From Epiperipatus broadwayi (lineage: Eukaryota > Onychophora > Udeonychophora > Euonychophora > Peripatidae): 64,000 bases of DNA. Position numbers and translations under genes: made by a program. The notes below the pieces were generated by a model that was not told where the DNA came from, made no database searches, and saw only the letters and a list, made by a program, of their open reading frames with translations. Position 1 is the stretch's first letter. Each line of letters opens with the position of its first letter. Positions 11,768 through 21,926 of the stretch are shown piece after piece. The stretch spans positions 1 to 64,000 of the forward strand of contig JAQFVV010006544.1 in the NCBI GenBank assembly GCA_028023455.1. Direction: 5' to 3'.

Positions 11768-13795
11768 TATAACGATCGAAATGTAAGTGAAGATCGAATC
11801 TAACCGCAAAACGATATCTGCAACTACCAGGGCGCCATCTAGGCATTTAAACCTAGAAAAATTTATAAAGTAGGCAGATACGCGCTGTTAAGATTCCACT
11901 TTATTTAAATATTCCGATCGTTAGCCCAAGTCACTAGCTCAGCGGAGACACAGAGATAAAAATCTATATCTTAATTTATATCTTAAATATCAATAAATAA
12001 AAGCCACTGCCAGAAATTAACACATAAAAATATTTATTTACGCACATATAAAATAACATTTAAATTTTGAGGAATAAGTTTAACATTTTAGATTTTTATA
12101 TTAACTTTTAATTTTACATTTAACTAAGTTTCAATGAGTTTAATATTTTATTTAGATAGTCAAGTATGAATAGACTACATAGATCTGCATTTGAAAAGAA
12201 AATATTCTTCCCTGATTTAACCTTAGGCAACAAATTTCGCAACCAAACTGGCGCCAATCCATCTGATACATTCATGTATTCAATGTAGCATGATACGACA
12301 ACACAAAATACTATATTGTCAGGAATGTACATCTGAACAATAAGTAGAAATAGAGAAGACATTGACTCTCCACCAACAGGGATGTTACATCTGTTGGCAA
12401 GTAGAACAATAAACAACAAACTCCATAGGAATGGACTGCGGTCTTCTGCTGACTTACAAACCCATCCATAGGCAAACAGAGGGTGTGTGGCGTATATCTA
12501 TAATCCTGCCCGTAGCGGACCTCATACTACATCTACAATTACACAAATATATCCAATCCATTGAACCAATTCAACTACGAAATGAATAACCTAAGATTAC
12601 CCTCCCTTAATATAACTTTACAAAACTATATAGCCATTCATGCCTGACTTAAATTTAACATTTAGATACGTTCGCACAAATGCATTTTATAAAATTTGTT
12701 TTAAAATGTTGAGTACAGATCAGCTGCACAGATTCCACGGTCAAAAACATTCCAAATTCAACACAACCGATCAAAATACAAAGTCCTCGATAAACATCAC
12801 TTGCATAGGGAATATACAAATCCCATTAGCATTCATCGTAAGATGCTTGCAGTGATATCGTTGACATATATTCTAATCGAATGTGAAAACCACAACATTA
12901 TTAACCGCTAATGAATCTATGCAACGTCTATACCCAACCTAAATTTCATCATTTAAAATTTAAACAACAAATAATTTATACAATAAGAGAGAAAAAAAAA
13001 ATGGAAATGATTTTTATCAATCGGAAAACATATAAAATTAAACATTATTAATTGATTTTAAACTTAAAAGTCAGATAGAAGTTCATAAGCTTGAATGAAA
13101 GTTCTTAGTTACTTTTAAATTTAGAGTTCATGTCAATATAGCTTACAGTAGAAGAGTCCAGGTTCCTGTTTTTAATTCCCGCGACGTCTCCATTGGAAGA
13201 TAATGTTCTGGAGGTAGCATTAGCTGGTTCCATTCTTGTATCACAGTCTTTTCATTTTATATTTTTTTTAAAACAAACAAAAAAAAAATGAGAGAGAACG
13301 GCAAGTGCGTCCTACCGTTCTCATCAAATCAAGTCCGAAAAACTGTCTGGAACTCAATATTTCTCTTTTTATAGTAAATCTCCAGATTGAATGAACAAAG
13401 ACGTCACTGTTCTGTTTTTTCGTTATGGTCCGGGCCTTTATTTGCTTCCATTGGTCAAGCTAAAATCTCTTTCTTCTCTTATCTAAGTTTTCATCTGACT
13501 TTTAATCATACAAGAGCCCAAGGCTAGCTTGGTTTTCGATAATTCATAAACAATCATTTCCATTTACAGATTACATTAATTAATACCTGTTTTTATTTTT
13601 AAATCTTGTACTTTTTTTTTTATAAAAAAAGTACGTTCAAATACTTATTTGTTTTTTTAAAAAAAAATATTTTTAAAGTTTGGCATCTGTGCAAATGTAT
13701 ATACGTTTAACAAACATTTTAATTTTAGCGTTTAGTTTTTTACTTTTATTTGCGAACTTTTAAGTTTTTATTTTAAATTAATGCAACGACATATT
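11768..13795. other. 2,028-bp CpG-richer insert between 196-bp direct repeats
   Basis: Flanked by 11572-11767 and 13796-13991, two copies of the same E segment that differ at only one base that I can find. Unlike its surroundings it contains many CpG dinucleotides (for example at 11775-11850, 11880-11945 and 13180-13190). It also has two ATTGG (inverted CCAAT) motifs near 13190 and 13440. I find no terminal inverted repeats, poly(A) or known protein domain. It has one open frame on the minus strand (12120 to about 12488). Confidence 0.6.
12120..12488 (-). pseudogene. Unidentified open frame, ~122 codons, hydrophobic
   Basis: Open from just after a TAG at about 12490 to a stop at 12120. It contains THPLFAYGWVCKS, SLLFIVLLANRCNIP and LAPVWLRNLLPKVKSG. 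The first ATG is internal (MSSLF). Two hydrophobic stretches could be membrane segments. It is not a family I recognise. Its length and the non-AT-driven composition make it more gene-like than other frames here. It could be a remnant of a coding exon carried in with the 2-kb insert, or chance. Confidence 0.3.
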
Positions 13796-14067
13796 TATAT
13801 ATAACATTTGTAAATACAAGCTTATTAAATTAGGTCATGTGACATCTGACTTGGATTTTTTATAATTTTATTTTTTGATATTAAGGTTTTGGCAATTTTA
13901 TATTACTAAACCTATTAATATATGGTGTATCTGAACTTAGTTCAGTCCCGTATGGCTATTTAAGTTAGATAGCTGGATTAGAAGACATATGGATGTCTGA
14001 AAATTTTACATAGTTATCCATCAGATAAAGTGCTGGGCTAGTCCTGATATTTTTAATCTAATGCTTC

Positions 14068-14128
14068 AGTATCCTAGCACCTCACTGATGATGCCAGTAT
14101 CAGAAACTGGTCTGGAATTGGGGATATT
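14068..14128 (+). ncRNA. Hammerhead ribozyme, type I, repeat E copy B
   Basis: AGTATCC (14068-14074), loop, TCA, core CTGATGA (14085-14091), TGCCAGTATCA, GAAAC (14103-14107), TG, GTC (14110-14112), TGG, loop, GGATATT (14122-14128). Outer stem I pairs over 7 bp with one G-U, where copy A has GAATATCC/GGATATTC. Stem II is weakened to 2 bp by a G-to-T change (GCA to TCA). The core bases are intact, but activity is probably reduced. Confidence 0.65.
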
Positions 14129-14986
14129 CTCAAAGCTTGTTAAGAGCTTATTTTGCGAGCTCTATATATAACACATCTAATAATATACCATCACCACAAA
14201 CCTTCAGGAAAATATTAAATAAATCAGATTTAATATTAGATGAAGTTATACTTTTATTATCTAAGACACTTCACATCAAGATTTTTTTAGATATCTAATT
14301 AAAAAATGCTTCAAACAAATAAAAAATTATATATATATTTTTTTACAAAACTGTAAACAAATTTCTTTTTTTAAATCCAACAAGAAAGTCAAATAGATTT
14401 ACAATTATTAAATTCAGGACAACTCTCAACTGCAATGTTTCTCTGCTTTACTAAAAAGTGTAATTTAATAGGTTCTGATTATGAACCAGGTAGTTTGGTG
14501 ACTGTCCAATCGATTCATACAATGGCAAAATTGAATAACTTAATAAAGCAAGTAGAGAATCTCATCTCTTGTTTAAAATTTATGCCTAAGATACATTGTA
14601 ACATAGATTGAAATCTGAGTAAAGTAAACTTTAATTTAATTTTTTTTAACAGTGGTTTAAGAATTTAATCCATAGCTAATTCAAATAACTATCCAGCATT
14701 GTACAGTAAATGGATATATAGTTATTACTAGATAGTGAGCAAAACGATGAAAAAACATTCACTATTCTGAAACTGGAAAGTACTTCCTTTTTCTTTACTG
14801 TTTCTCTGTGAAGTGATATTAAAGATGTCTTTGTTCTACAGTAGTCTATTTTAAAGCTGTTGTTACTACCCTTTTTTTATACACACACACGCAAAAAAAA
14901 AAAAAAAAAATTTTTTTTACTTATAAATCAAACTATTATATTTAATAGAATTAAAATATATTTTCTCATCAGTCTTTTTTTTTTAC

Positions 14987-15193
14987 CTGTTTCAGATGCC
15001 TGAGAGATCTCATCACTGCTTGGTAATGCAGCTTAAACTTTTTTTCACAATAATTGGACCTAAAAACTCCACCCATTAAAGATTCAATAACAAGACCAAC
15101 ATCTGGCAAAGTAATCCACAATGATGTTCGGTCTAAAAGACGTTTCCGGGCCGATCGCACCAGATAATGAAGCGTATTATTCGGTCCAGCTTT
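14987..15193 (-). CDS. TRPM: TRPM channel, coding exon 6 of 8
   Basis: Sixty-nine codons. Visible family motifs are GPNNTLHYLVR (TRPM 'GPSNTLYHLVRD'), then LPDVGLVIESLMGG with VFRSNYCEKKFKLHY (TRPM '[29 protein letters not shown]'). Acceptor GAATTTAG, donor CAG|GTAAAA, phase 0. The exon lacks the longer insertion seen in some vertebrate splice forms between the 'LVR' and 'IDIGLV' motifs. The reading frame is clean and codon use looks normal for the locus, so the gene appears functional here. Confidence 0.95.
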
Positions 15194-15649
15194 CTAAATT
15201 CAAAAAAATAATAACAAAGAAATTTTACTAATTCTAAATATGAATTAAAATAATTTATAGCAGACTCAAATATCCCATACAAGAATATTATTTCATTAAC
15301 CTCACGGTGATTAAATACGGATATGGTATTTTGTAATATTATAATATTATCAGTCTTCAGGGAAATTTTTGCATTTTACTAATGTTAAAAACCATTAAAA
15401 GTTAGGGAGGATTATTTTTCTTCCGTATTTACCTCGTAATTATTTAAAAGAAAGTTTTTTTAAAAAAATTGCAAATAGTCCAAAATGCTATTATAGTATA
15501 GTAGTTATTACATGTGCCTATCATGTCACTATGTGGGATAACTATGTATCTATCGTGCCATCACCTGGGTTCTAATTCGATTGGGTTAAACTTTGAATAG
15601 TTTTTATGACATAGAGAATAAGGATTTGGTGGGTGGGGAGTCATAAATA

Positions 15650-15805
15650 ATTTATTCAATCATATTCATCTATTAATAATCCACTGCAGAATAAACAAGT
15701 AGTTTCTCTGATTCTTACTTTACCATCTTCCTTATTTTATTCATCCATTTTACATATAAACTCTTCCTAGGTCTTTCACTGTATCTTGGGATCCAATTTA
15801 AAATA
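15650..15805 (-). mobile_element. Diverged RTE-like LINE 3' fragment
   Basis: The plus strand CATCTATTAATAATCCACTG followed by the complement of a 'RPRKSLYVKWMNKIRKMV'-like reading resembles the 3' end of the LINE at 30.6 kb (RPRKRPHVRWMDEIRKCAGV), but with many changes and indels. An old 5'-truncated copy. Confidence 0.6.
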
Positions 15806-18800
15806 ATACAATAACAGTCAACAAATATTATTCTTACCTGGAGAGTAAAGGTTTCAGCTTATTCTGGCCTGGTCAGATAAAATCAATGCAACCATTTTTT
15901 ATAATGTGAATAGGTCCTTTTTATAGTCTCTGAACTCATTGTCACCTTAAAGTAACCCAAAATTTATAATGTGACCTTGAGTATTAGTAAAAAAATAGGT
16001 CCTCTTTTTATAGTCTTTGAACTCATGGTCAACTTAAAGTAACCCAAAATAATAACAAAGATGATAATAAGAATTAACTCAAATCAAATCAAAATTACTG
16101 ATGTTATTATAAAGATAATCAATAATTTAGGTAATTTTTAGTAAAAAAACAAAATGCATTTTTTAAAAAGAACCTAATCTGAAATAAATAACATGTTCAA
16201 AAAGTTTGCTTGACTTATATAAGAGGAAGGTTTACTTTATGAAAAAATATTAAAGAGTTGTTTAATATATTGCTAATGATGAAATGTATTTTGCAAATAA
16301 ACATATATAAATATTGAACAATAATGGTTAATTCCCATTATATTTTCTAATATTTACATGTATAAAATCTGTGAATATCTTCTAACTATTATAAATAACT
16401 TTTCGGTGGAGATTTCTTTACTTGTGAAAATATCAGGAAGTTGTGATATTTCCAGTTTTTACATATACATTTCCATTATATTTTCAATATTCAAATCAAT
16501 AAAGTCCATAAAATCTTTTAATTATTATATAGAACTCTTTATGAGAGATGTTTCTTTTATTCATAAAACTATCTAAAAAGTTATATTTCCAGTTTTCACC
16601 CACTTAATTGTTTTTATATAAGATGACTCTTATATAAGCTAGAATAAAAACTAAAAGATTTATTCTCACTTTAAAAAGATGGGTCAGACACATTAGATAG
16701 TTGTAATTTCAATTTGCAATGCTAGTTTTAAATAGTTTTATGTCTAATCACATTGGAGTTGAAATCTAAAAAAATATATGAAAATTTCAATTATAGTTTC
16801 AAAATTTACATTTATAAAATCTGTTAAAATATATATGTATATGTTAAATTAAATCTTTTCATGTATTTATTATAATCCAGGATAAAAAGTGCTATATTAC
16901 TAATAAAAACTTGTTTAGCTTTAGGACTGACAATTAGTATGTGATAGTTTTCTAGCAACTTCAAAAGTAAAGTTTGCCTGTAGTTGCTTATATGAAAATA
17001 TTTTACTTTCCCTTGTTTATATTATAATAAATCCATGAAAATATTTAATTTAATATAAACAATTATCTGGGTGAAATAAATTATTAATTACAGCAAGTCA
17101 AAAAAAGATGTAAGCTTTTGAAACCTTATACCTATAAAAATTGTTGTTCGAGATATAAATTTTTATAACAACTTGCATTAGAAGTTTTGGTGAATCTCCT
17201 TTTTTCCTTCTATTTAAAACCATGACAAAAGTGCTATAAGAGATTACTAGAAAAAACTTATTTAGTCTAACAACTGTTAATTAGTAATTGAGTTTTATAG
17301 CAACATCAAAGGTAAAGATGCCCACAATTGTTTATATGGATATAATCCCTTAACTGCCATTGTTTATGCATACATACACATGAACAGCTAAACCTTGACC
17401 AGCAAATACATATTCCTCATTCAGATTGTTTTTTTTTTTATCAATACTGTTCAGAACTGAAATCTTTTATATGGTAAGGTAACCATAAAGAATATTATCA
17501 GTGTAATTTTCTTTTTCAAGCCTGCCAAAAAGCTATATGCAAAGTGGTATGACTTATTTAGTAGTCAACAAGTCATAATAAAATTTAAACTTATAAATTT
17601 TGAAGTTATAAGCTAGTGATATTAACCACTAAATTATCTGCTACTTTAATAGAATTATTCGTGAAATGACTATAATTCCAGATATTTTATTGCATAATTT
17701 TTAAAAATCCAAAAATATATGTAATGTGTTAATATGCAGTGTGCTTTAGTATATGGCAAAAGCAATAGATTCAAGAGCTGAAATTTCAGGATTGCTTTAC
17801 ATTTGGGTAAAATAAAATAAAATTTTTATTCAGTCAACTCAAGAAAACTTGTGCTCAGCTTGGAATTTTGTTGCTAAAATGATATTTGATCCCCCAAGAA
17901 ACTGATCATTTACTTATTAATGTTTTAATGACTAAATTATAGGAATACATCAACAATGGGATTTATATACTCATCTATTACATCTAATGTGATTGATATA
18001 TTTGGCCCTCAGCAGGATGCTTCAGTGTGCATTTCTTTAAAGCAACATTACTACTTGCTTTATTTCTAAAATAAAAATCACTTTAATTTTTCATCATACG
18101 AAACTTAAACTCACATTCTTAATATTGCCATAATAGTTTTTAAATATAGATAGTAGTTGTATGAATGTTAAATTTCCTGCCTGATGATAGATGAACATTA
18201 TGAAGTAATAAGGTATTTGATTATTTTTGATGATAGTTTTACCATTTCTTGTTAACAAGAATTAAATTATTTATTCCAGCATCTAAATTTTACAATTATA
18301 TCATAAATTTTCAGAATTTTATACCATTAATGCAATTAACAATTATTACTACTATTTTTATTGTAACATACAACTATATCATTTCTATGATGGATCATTT
18401 ATCTTCTAAAAACAGATGCTATTACTGACAGTTTTTATGATTTTCTTCGTTGTCATGACTCACAAGAACAAAATTTTTTTTATATTAGATAGATTTTCTT
18501 ACTATGATCTCATTCTTTATATCACAAGTTTGTCCTAAATCAACAAATTTTCTCTTTTCTTGTAATATATTCAACAGATCACTGTATAAATATTTAAATT
18601 CTTTAAATTTTATATAAATTAATCATTATTATTACTGTACATAATATAATATGTTATATATATTGTAACTTCATTGTTATGGGTCACATATAAAATCCGA
18701 TAAATATTAAGTATTTAAGTTAAGAGAATATTAAAATTAAGTTTTAATACTAGCTAAACTAATTTCAATATCTAAAAGAAAAAAAAAGTTTGCTGTATGT

Positions 18801-20012
18801 TTTAAATTTTTTAAAGTTTAACAGGATAAAATTAAAAAGGATTTAAAGCAAACAAAAAAAACAACGGAAAGCGTTAATGATAAATATATCATTTCTTTTG
18901 TTTTTTCCTAACAGAAAATAATTAATTAAAAAGAAAAGAAAATTTGAAGAAGTCAAAATGTTGTTTCTTTTGTTCTGCTGAAAATAGAAAAATATTTAGA
19001 TAAAAAAAAAGTTTTAATTAAAGATAAATAAGGGATTAGAGGATAAACTAAAACGGATTAAAGTCTCTAGTCCTGTGTATCTAATTTAATATATATTTTT
19101 GCTTGCTCTCTTATTAAAAATAATTATATTTTATCAAAAAAAAAAAAAATAAAGAATTAAAACAAATCTTTTGTGCTAAGATTCGAAAATAGAATTACTT
19201 AAATAAATAACGGCAGATAATCCATAGAATGAGAGAGTTTCATTTTCCTTTTGATTATTAGAAAAATTGCTATTGAAATTTTGATTGTCACTAGTCAATT
19301 AAGCATTTCTATCATTCTCCAAGTTAACTATTCCCAAAAGTTCAACAATTAGATGTCCTGAGAATAATTTCTGTTCAACTATATTCACATATATCTATTG
19401 TTGCAGAGTAGAGATCCTGTTAGACGTTTGCATATATTTCTGAGATGGCACCTAAGAAATGTAGCAAGATGCCTTAAGAGTTACTAAAATAAATGTCTAA
19501 TTAAAACTAATCATTGCTAGGGTTGCTTGCAGTTGCTATAATTAATAGCCTATGATGTCTGTGAAAAAAATAATCAGAGAAGATAGAACCCATGGACAGA
19601 AAGAAAGAATGTATACCAACAAAAACAAATAACAGATGTATTAAACATCTACTTGATACTTGCCATCATTATGTAAGCTATAAAATTATGTAAAGTCATG
19701 ACCAAAAACACAAACTTGAGTTCCATCAGCATTAGAGAACATTTTGATATTAAAATGAGACATCAAATATCCTAAATGCTAGAAGGAAAAGTCTGTGTAA
19801 ATATTGAATTCAAAATATGAAAGACCATTTCAATTGACTCATTTGGATAATTAATAACTTTGCTAATAATCAGCAAAATTGATTTAATTTTGTGAAGTTT
19901 TATTTTTTTAATTTTAGTCTTAGCAATAATGTTAATCTAACTCCATTTATATATATATTAAATGTAAAAGTATAATACTCGTTATAAAAAATATTATATG
20001 TAAAATATAAAT

Positions 20013-20266
20013 AAACAATTTAACGGTAAAAAATATTATATTTTAAATTTTTTAGTAGTGCTTTCAATTATGTAGTAATTATCGTCAGCTTTAAATGATT
20101 TCACTTAAAGCTGATGACGATTACTATGTAAAACCACTCAACGTCACATTGTCACCATCTCTTATGCTAGCCTACTGTATGGATAGTTTTGTCTGTTTGA
20201 TTACTATGTAATTGAAAGCGCTACTAAAAAATTTAAAATATAATATTTTTTACCATTAAATTGTTT
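20013..20266. mobile_element. MITE with ~66-bp terminal inverted repeats
   Basis: Left end AAACAATTTAACGGTAAAAA and right end, reverse complemented, AAACAATTTAATGGTAAAAA, continue in near-perfect match for about 66 bp through TTTTTTAGTAG and CTTTCAATTA. The middle also has a small inverted repeat (AGCTTTAAATGA / TTAAAGCT). Non-coding. It sits in A+T-rich sequence so no target duplication can be fixed. Confidence 0.85.
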
Positions 20267-21126
20267 GTTTATATATATATTGCTAAATATCAACAATCAT
20301 GTGATGCAACTGTCTCTGCTACAATCATGAGATTATTATTGTTTTTTTCAGCCAGTTGAGGGCAAGTGTTATCTTGTTGAAACACTGGTAAATTTACTTT
20401 AATATTATTTTAATTAAACATGTTTTAATATTTACTGAGGCTATAACCTCGATAATATGTGTATAAAATGCGATAGTAGGGACCTCTACAGGTGTTTTAA
20501 CCACAAGCTTACGCTATGGAAGAAAAGAGGGGAAACTTCTTTACATCAACCTACTTTCTATTTAAATAGGTGAAGCTGAAGCGTTTAGATCTGCGAGCGT
20601 GAAGCTATTCAATACTTCACTGATTAAGTCCACATTTCTTATTACACATTAATACTCGCGAAATCTTTCAATTTACAACGAATCAATGGAAAGATTTTAT
20701 ATTTAGAAATCTATTACAGTAATTTAAAGTTGTAACTATAAATTTATTAAACGCACATTGATTAGCTTGAAACTAGTCTGGGAATATTGGATAAGTAAAC
20801 ACTAGATAGGGAATTTATGTACAAACTTTCCTGCATTCATTGATTACTCTGACTTGCACTGAATGGTGATACTGTATGGAGATTTTTGCCTCTGTGAAAA
20901 CAGCTTCTGTAAGCATAAAGAATGGTGATCATGTGATGTTTGATGGTTTAATACCAATCCTGCCCAATAGGATTATGGTGATTGTGATTATTAAAGAACC
21001 AAACACACCAAAAAGTATGAATGCTGAACTGAGTTCAGATCTATACAACTATACAAGTGAATGAGCTTAACATTTTGAACTCAAAGCTTTATAGTTAGCT
21101 AAAAAAGTAAAAGGTGGATGCTAGAG

Positions 21127-21605
21127 CAGTGGTCTTCAACCACCAGTCCGTAGAAGTTTTTTGCTGGTCCACGATAGACTGGCAAGAAGGTTTTAATAAT
21201 AAAATAATAAGATTTTAAACTTTTAATTAATATAAACAATTTTTATTTATTTTTTTCATCGCACTTTTACCTGATTAAAAAAAAAGAAACAGAACAAAAT
21301 CTAATCAGTCATACATAAATTAATTTGTTTTTCTAGTTATTACAGATATTTATTGGGGGGGGGGGATAGAATTAAATTTTTTATTACTTTTCTAAAAAAA
21401 TTCAAAATTAAAAAAAAAAAGTTTTTTATTATACAAACTCCATATATATATATATAACTTTATCTAAGGCTAAGCTGTTTACATCTTTAAGAAAATTTAT
21501 CTACAGACTTCTGCTGGTCCATGAAACCTTATCCTTATTTTTGCCGGTCGAAACCTTATCCTTATTTTTACCGGTCTGCATGTGTGAAAAGGTTGAAGAC
21601 CACTG
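21127..21605. mobile_element. Non-autonomous hAT element, 479 bp
   Basis: Terminal inverted repeats CAGTGGTCTTCAACC / GGTTGAAGACCACTG, a typical hAT end. It is flanked by a perfect 8-bp target duplication TGCTAGAG (21119-21126 and 21606-21613). The related G repeat at 39071-39100 carries a single TGCTAGAG, that is, an empty site. Internal sequence repeats GCTGGTCCA and CCTTATCCTTATTTTT and has no transposase, so it must have been moved in trans. Confidence 0.95.
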
Positions 21606-21654
21606 TGCTAGAGGGTTGCATTACATTCTAAGATCTAGGTTCAGCCCTCTCAGG

Positions 21655-21711
21655 TCCAAGGCTCTTCACTGATGAAAGCTACAAGCTACAAACTATTCTG
21701 GGGTTATTGGG
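21655..21711 (+). ncRNA. Degenerate hammerhead ribozyme, repeat G unit 2
   Basis: TCCAA (21655-21659), TTCA, core CTGATGA (21669-21675), AGCT-ACA-AGCT stem II, CAAAC in place of GAAAC, TTC in place of GTC (21696-21698), TGGG and TTGGG (21707-21711). Both parts of stem I pair (TCCAA/TTGGG and TTCA/TGGG with G-U), although the sequence of the outer helix is quite different from repeat E. The G of GAAA is lost, so this copy is probably inactive. Confidence 0.55.
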
Positions 21712-21926
21712 TGGGTATGCATTAGATGGACATTTATGCACAAGCTTTCCTGCATTTATTGATTACTCTGACTTGCACTGAGTGACTACTCTATGGAGAG
21801 TTTTGCCTCTACGAAAATTTGTGTAAGCATAAAGAATGGTGATCATGTGATTATTGATGATTTAAAACATCTTTTGCCCATAAGAACATTCATTTTAATA
21901 CAACACACACATATATATATATAGAT

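Larger units (their letters stand above)
11026..14184. mobile_element. E-repeat array (retrozyme-like) with 12-bp target duplication
   Basis: ACATCTAATAAT occurs at 11026-11037 and again at 14173-14184, bracketing the block. Inside are E units of about 367-380 bp (landmark TATATATAAC or its complement recurs at 11098, 11478, 11572, 13796 and 14163). The left ~455 bp are in inverted orientation and the rest in plus orientation; the switch is at about 11493. Each complete unit carries a hammerhead ribozyme motif and a palindrome CTGAACTTAGTTCAG-like hairpin. A 2,028-bp unrelated insert splits the plus-oriented part. The inverted left part followed by a plus-oriented right part resembles a twin-priming product of LINE-type retroposition. 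Confidence 0.7.
8267..14986. other. Intron between TRPM exons 6 and 7
   Basis: A 6.7-kb intron. It holds a second SINE copy, a 505-bp foldback element, and the E repeat array with its 2-kb insert. The stretches 9000-10500 and 14200-14950 show nothing recognisable. Confidence 0.7.
20758..21890 (+). mobile_element. G-repeat tandem array (retrozyme-like), ~433-bp unit
   Basis: Two partial head-to-tail units. The same landmarks (AAACTA..TCTGGG, TTATTGG/ATATTGG, TTGATTACTCTGACTTGCAC, TAAGCATAAAGAATGGTGAT) occur at 20771-20940 and again at 21691-21850. The distance between predicted ribozyme cleavage points (20778 and 21698) is 920 bp. Subtracting the 487 bp due to the hAT insertion leaves about 433 bp. 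A single related unit lies at 38950-39260. G and E share the CACTGATGA...GAAACT-GTCTGG segment and a palindrome TGAACTNAGTTCA. No long ORF. Confidence 0.65.

Noticed and set aside
11572-13991. Plant-type LTR retrozyme (E segments as LTRs around the 2-kb insert)
   Set aside because: No primer-binding site or polypurine tract next to the direct repeats, the repeats do not start and end at terminal TG/CA, and E also occurs outside this pair.
20111-20117. CTGATGA inside the MITE at 20013-20266 as another hammerhead
   Set aside because: No GAAA box or cleavage triplet follows at usable distance; the word is part of the element's internal inverted repeat.
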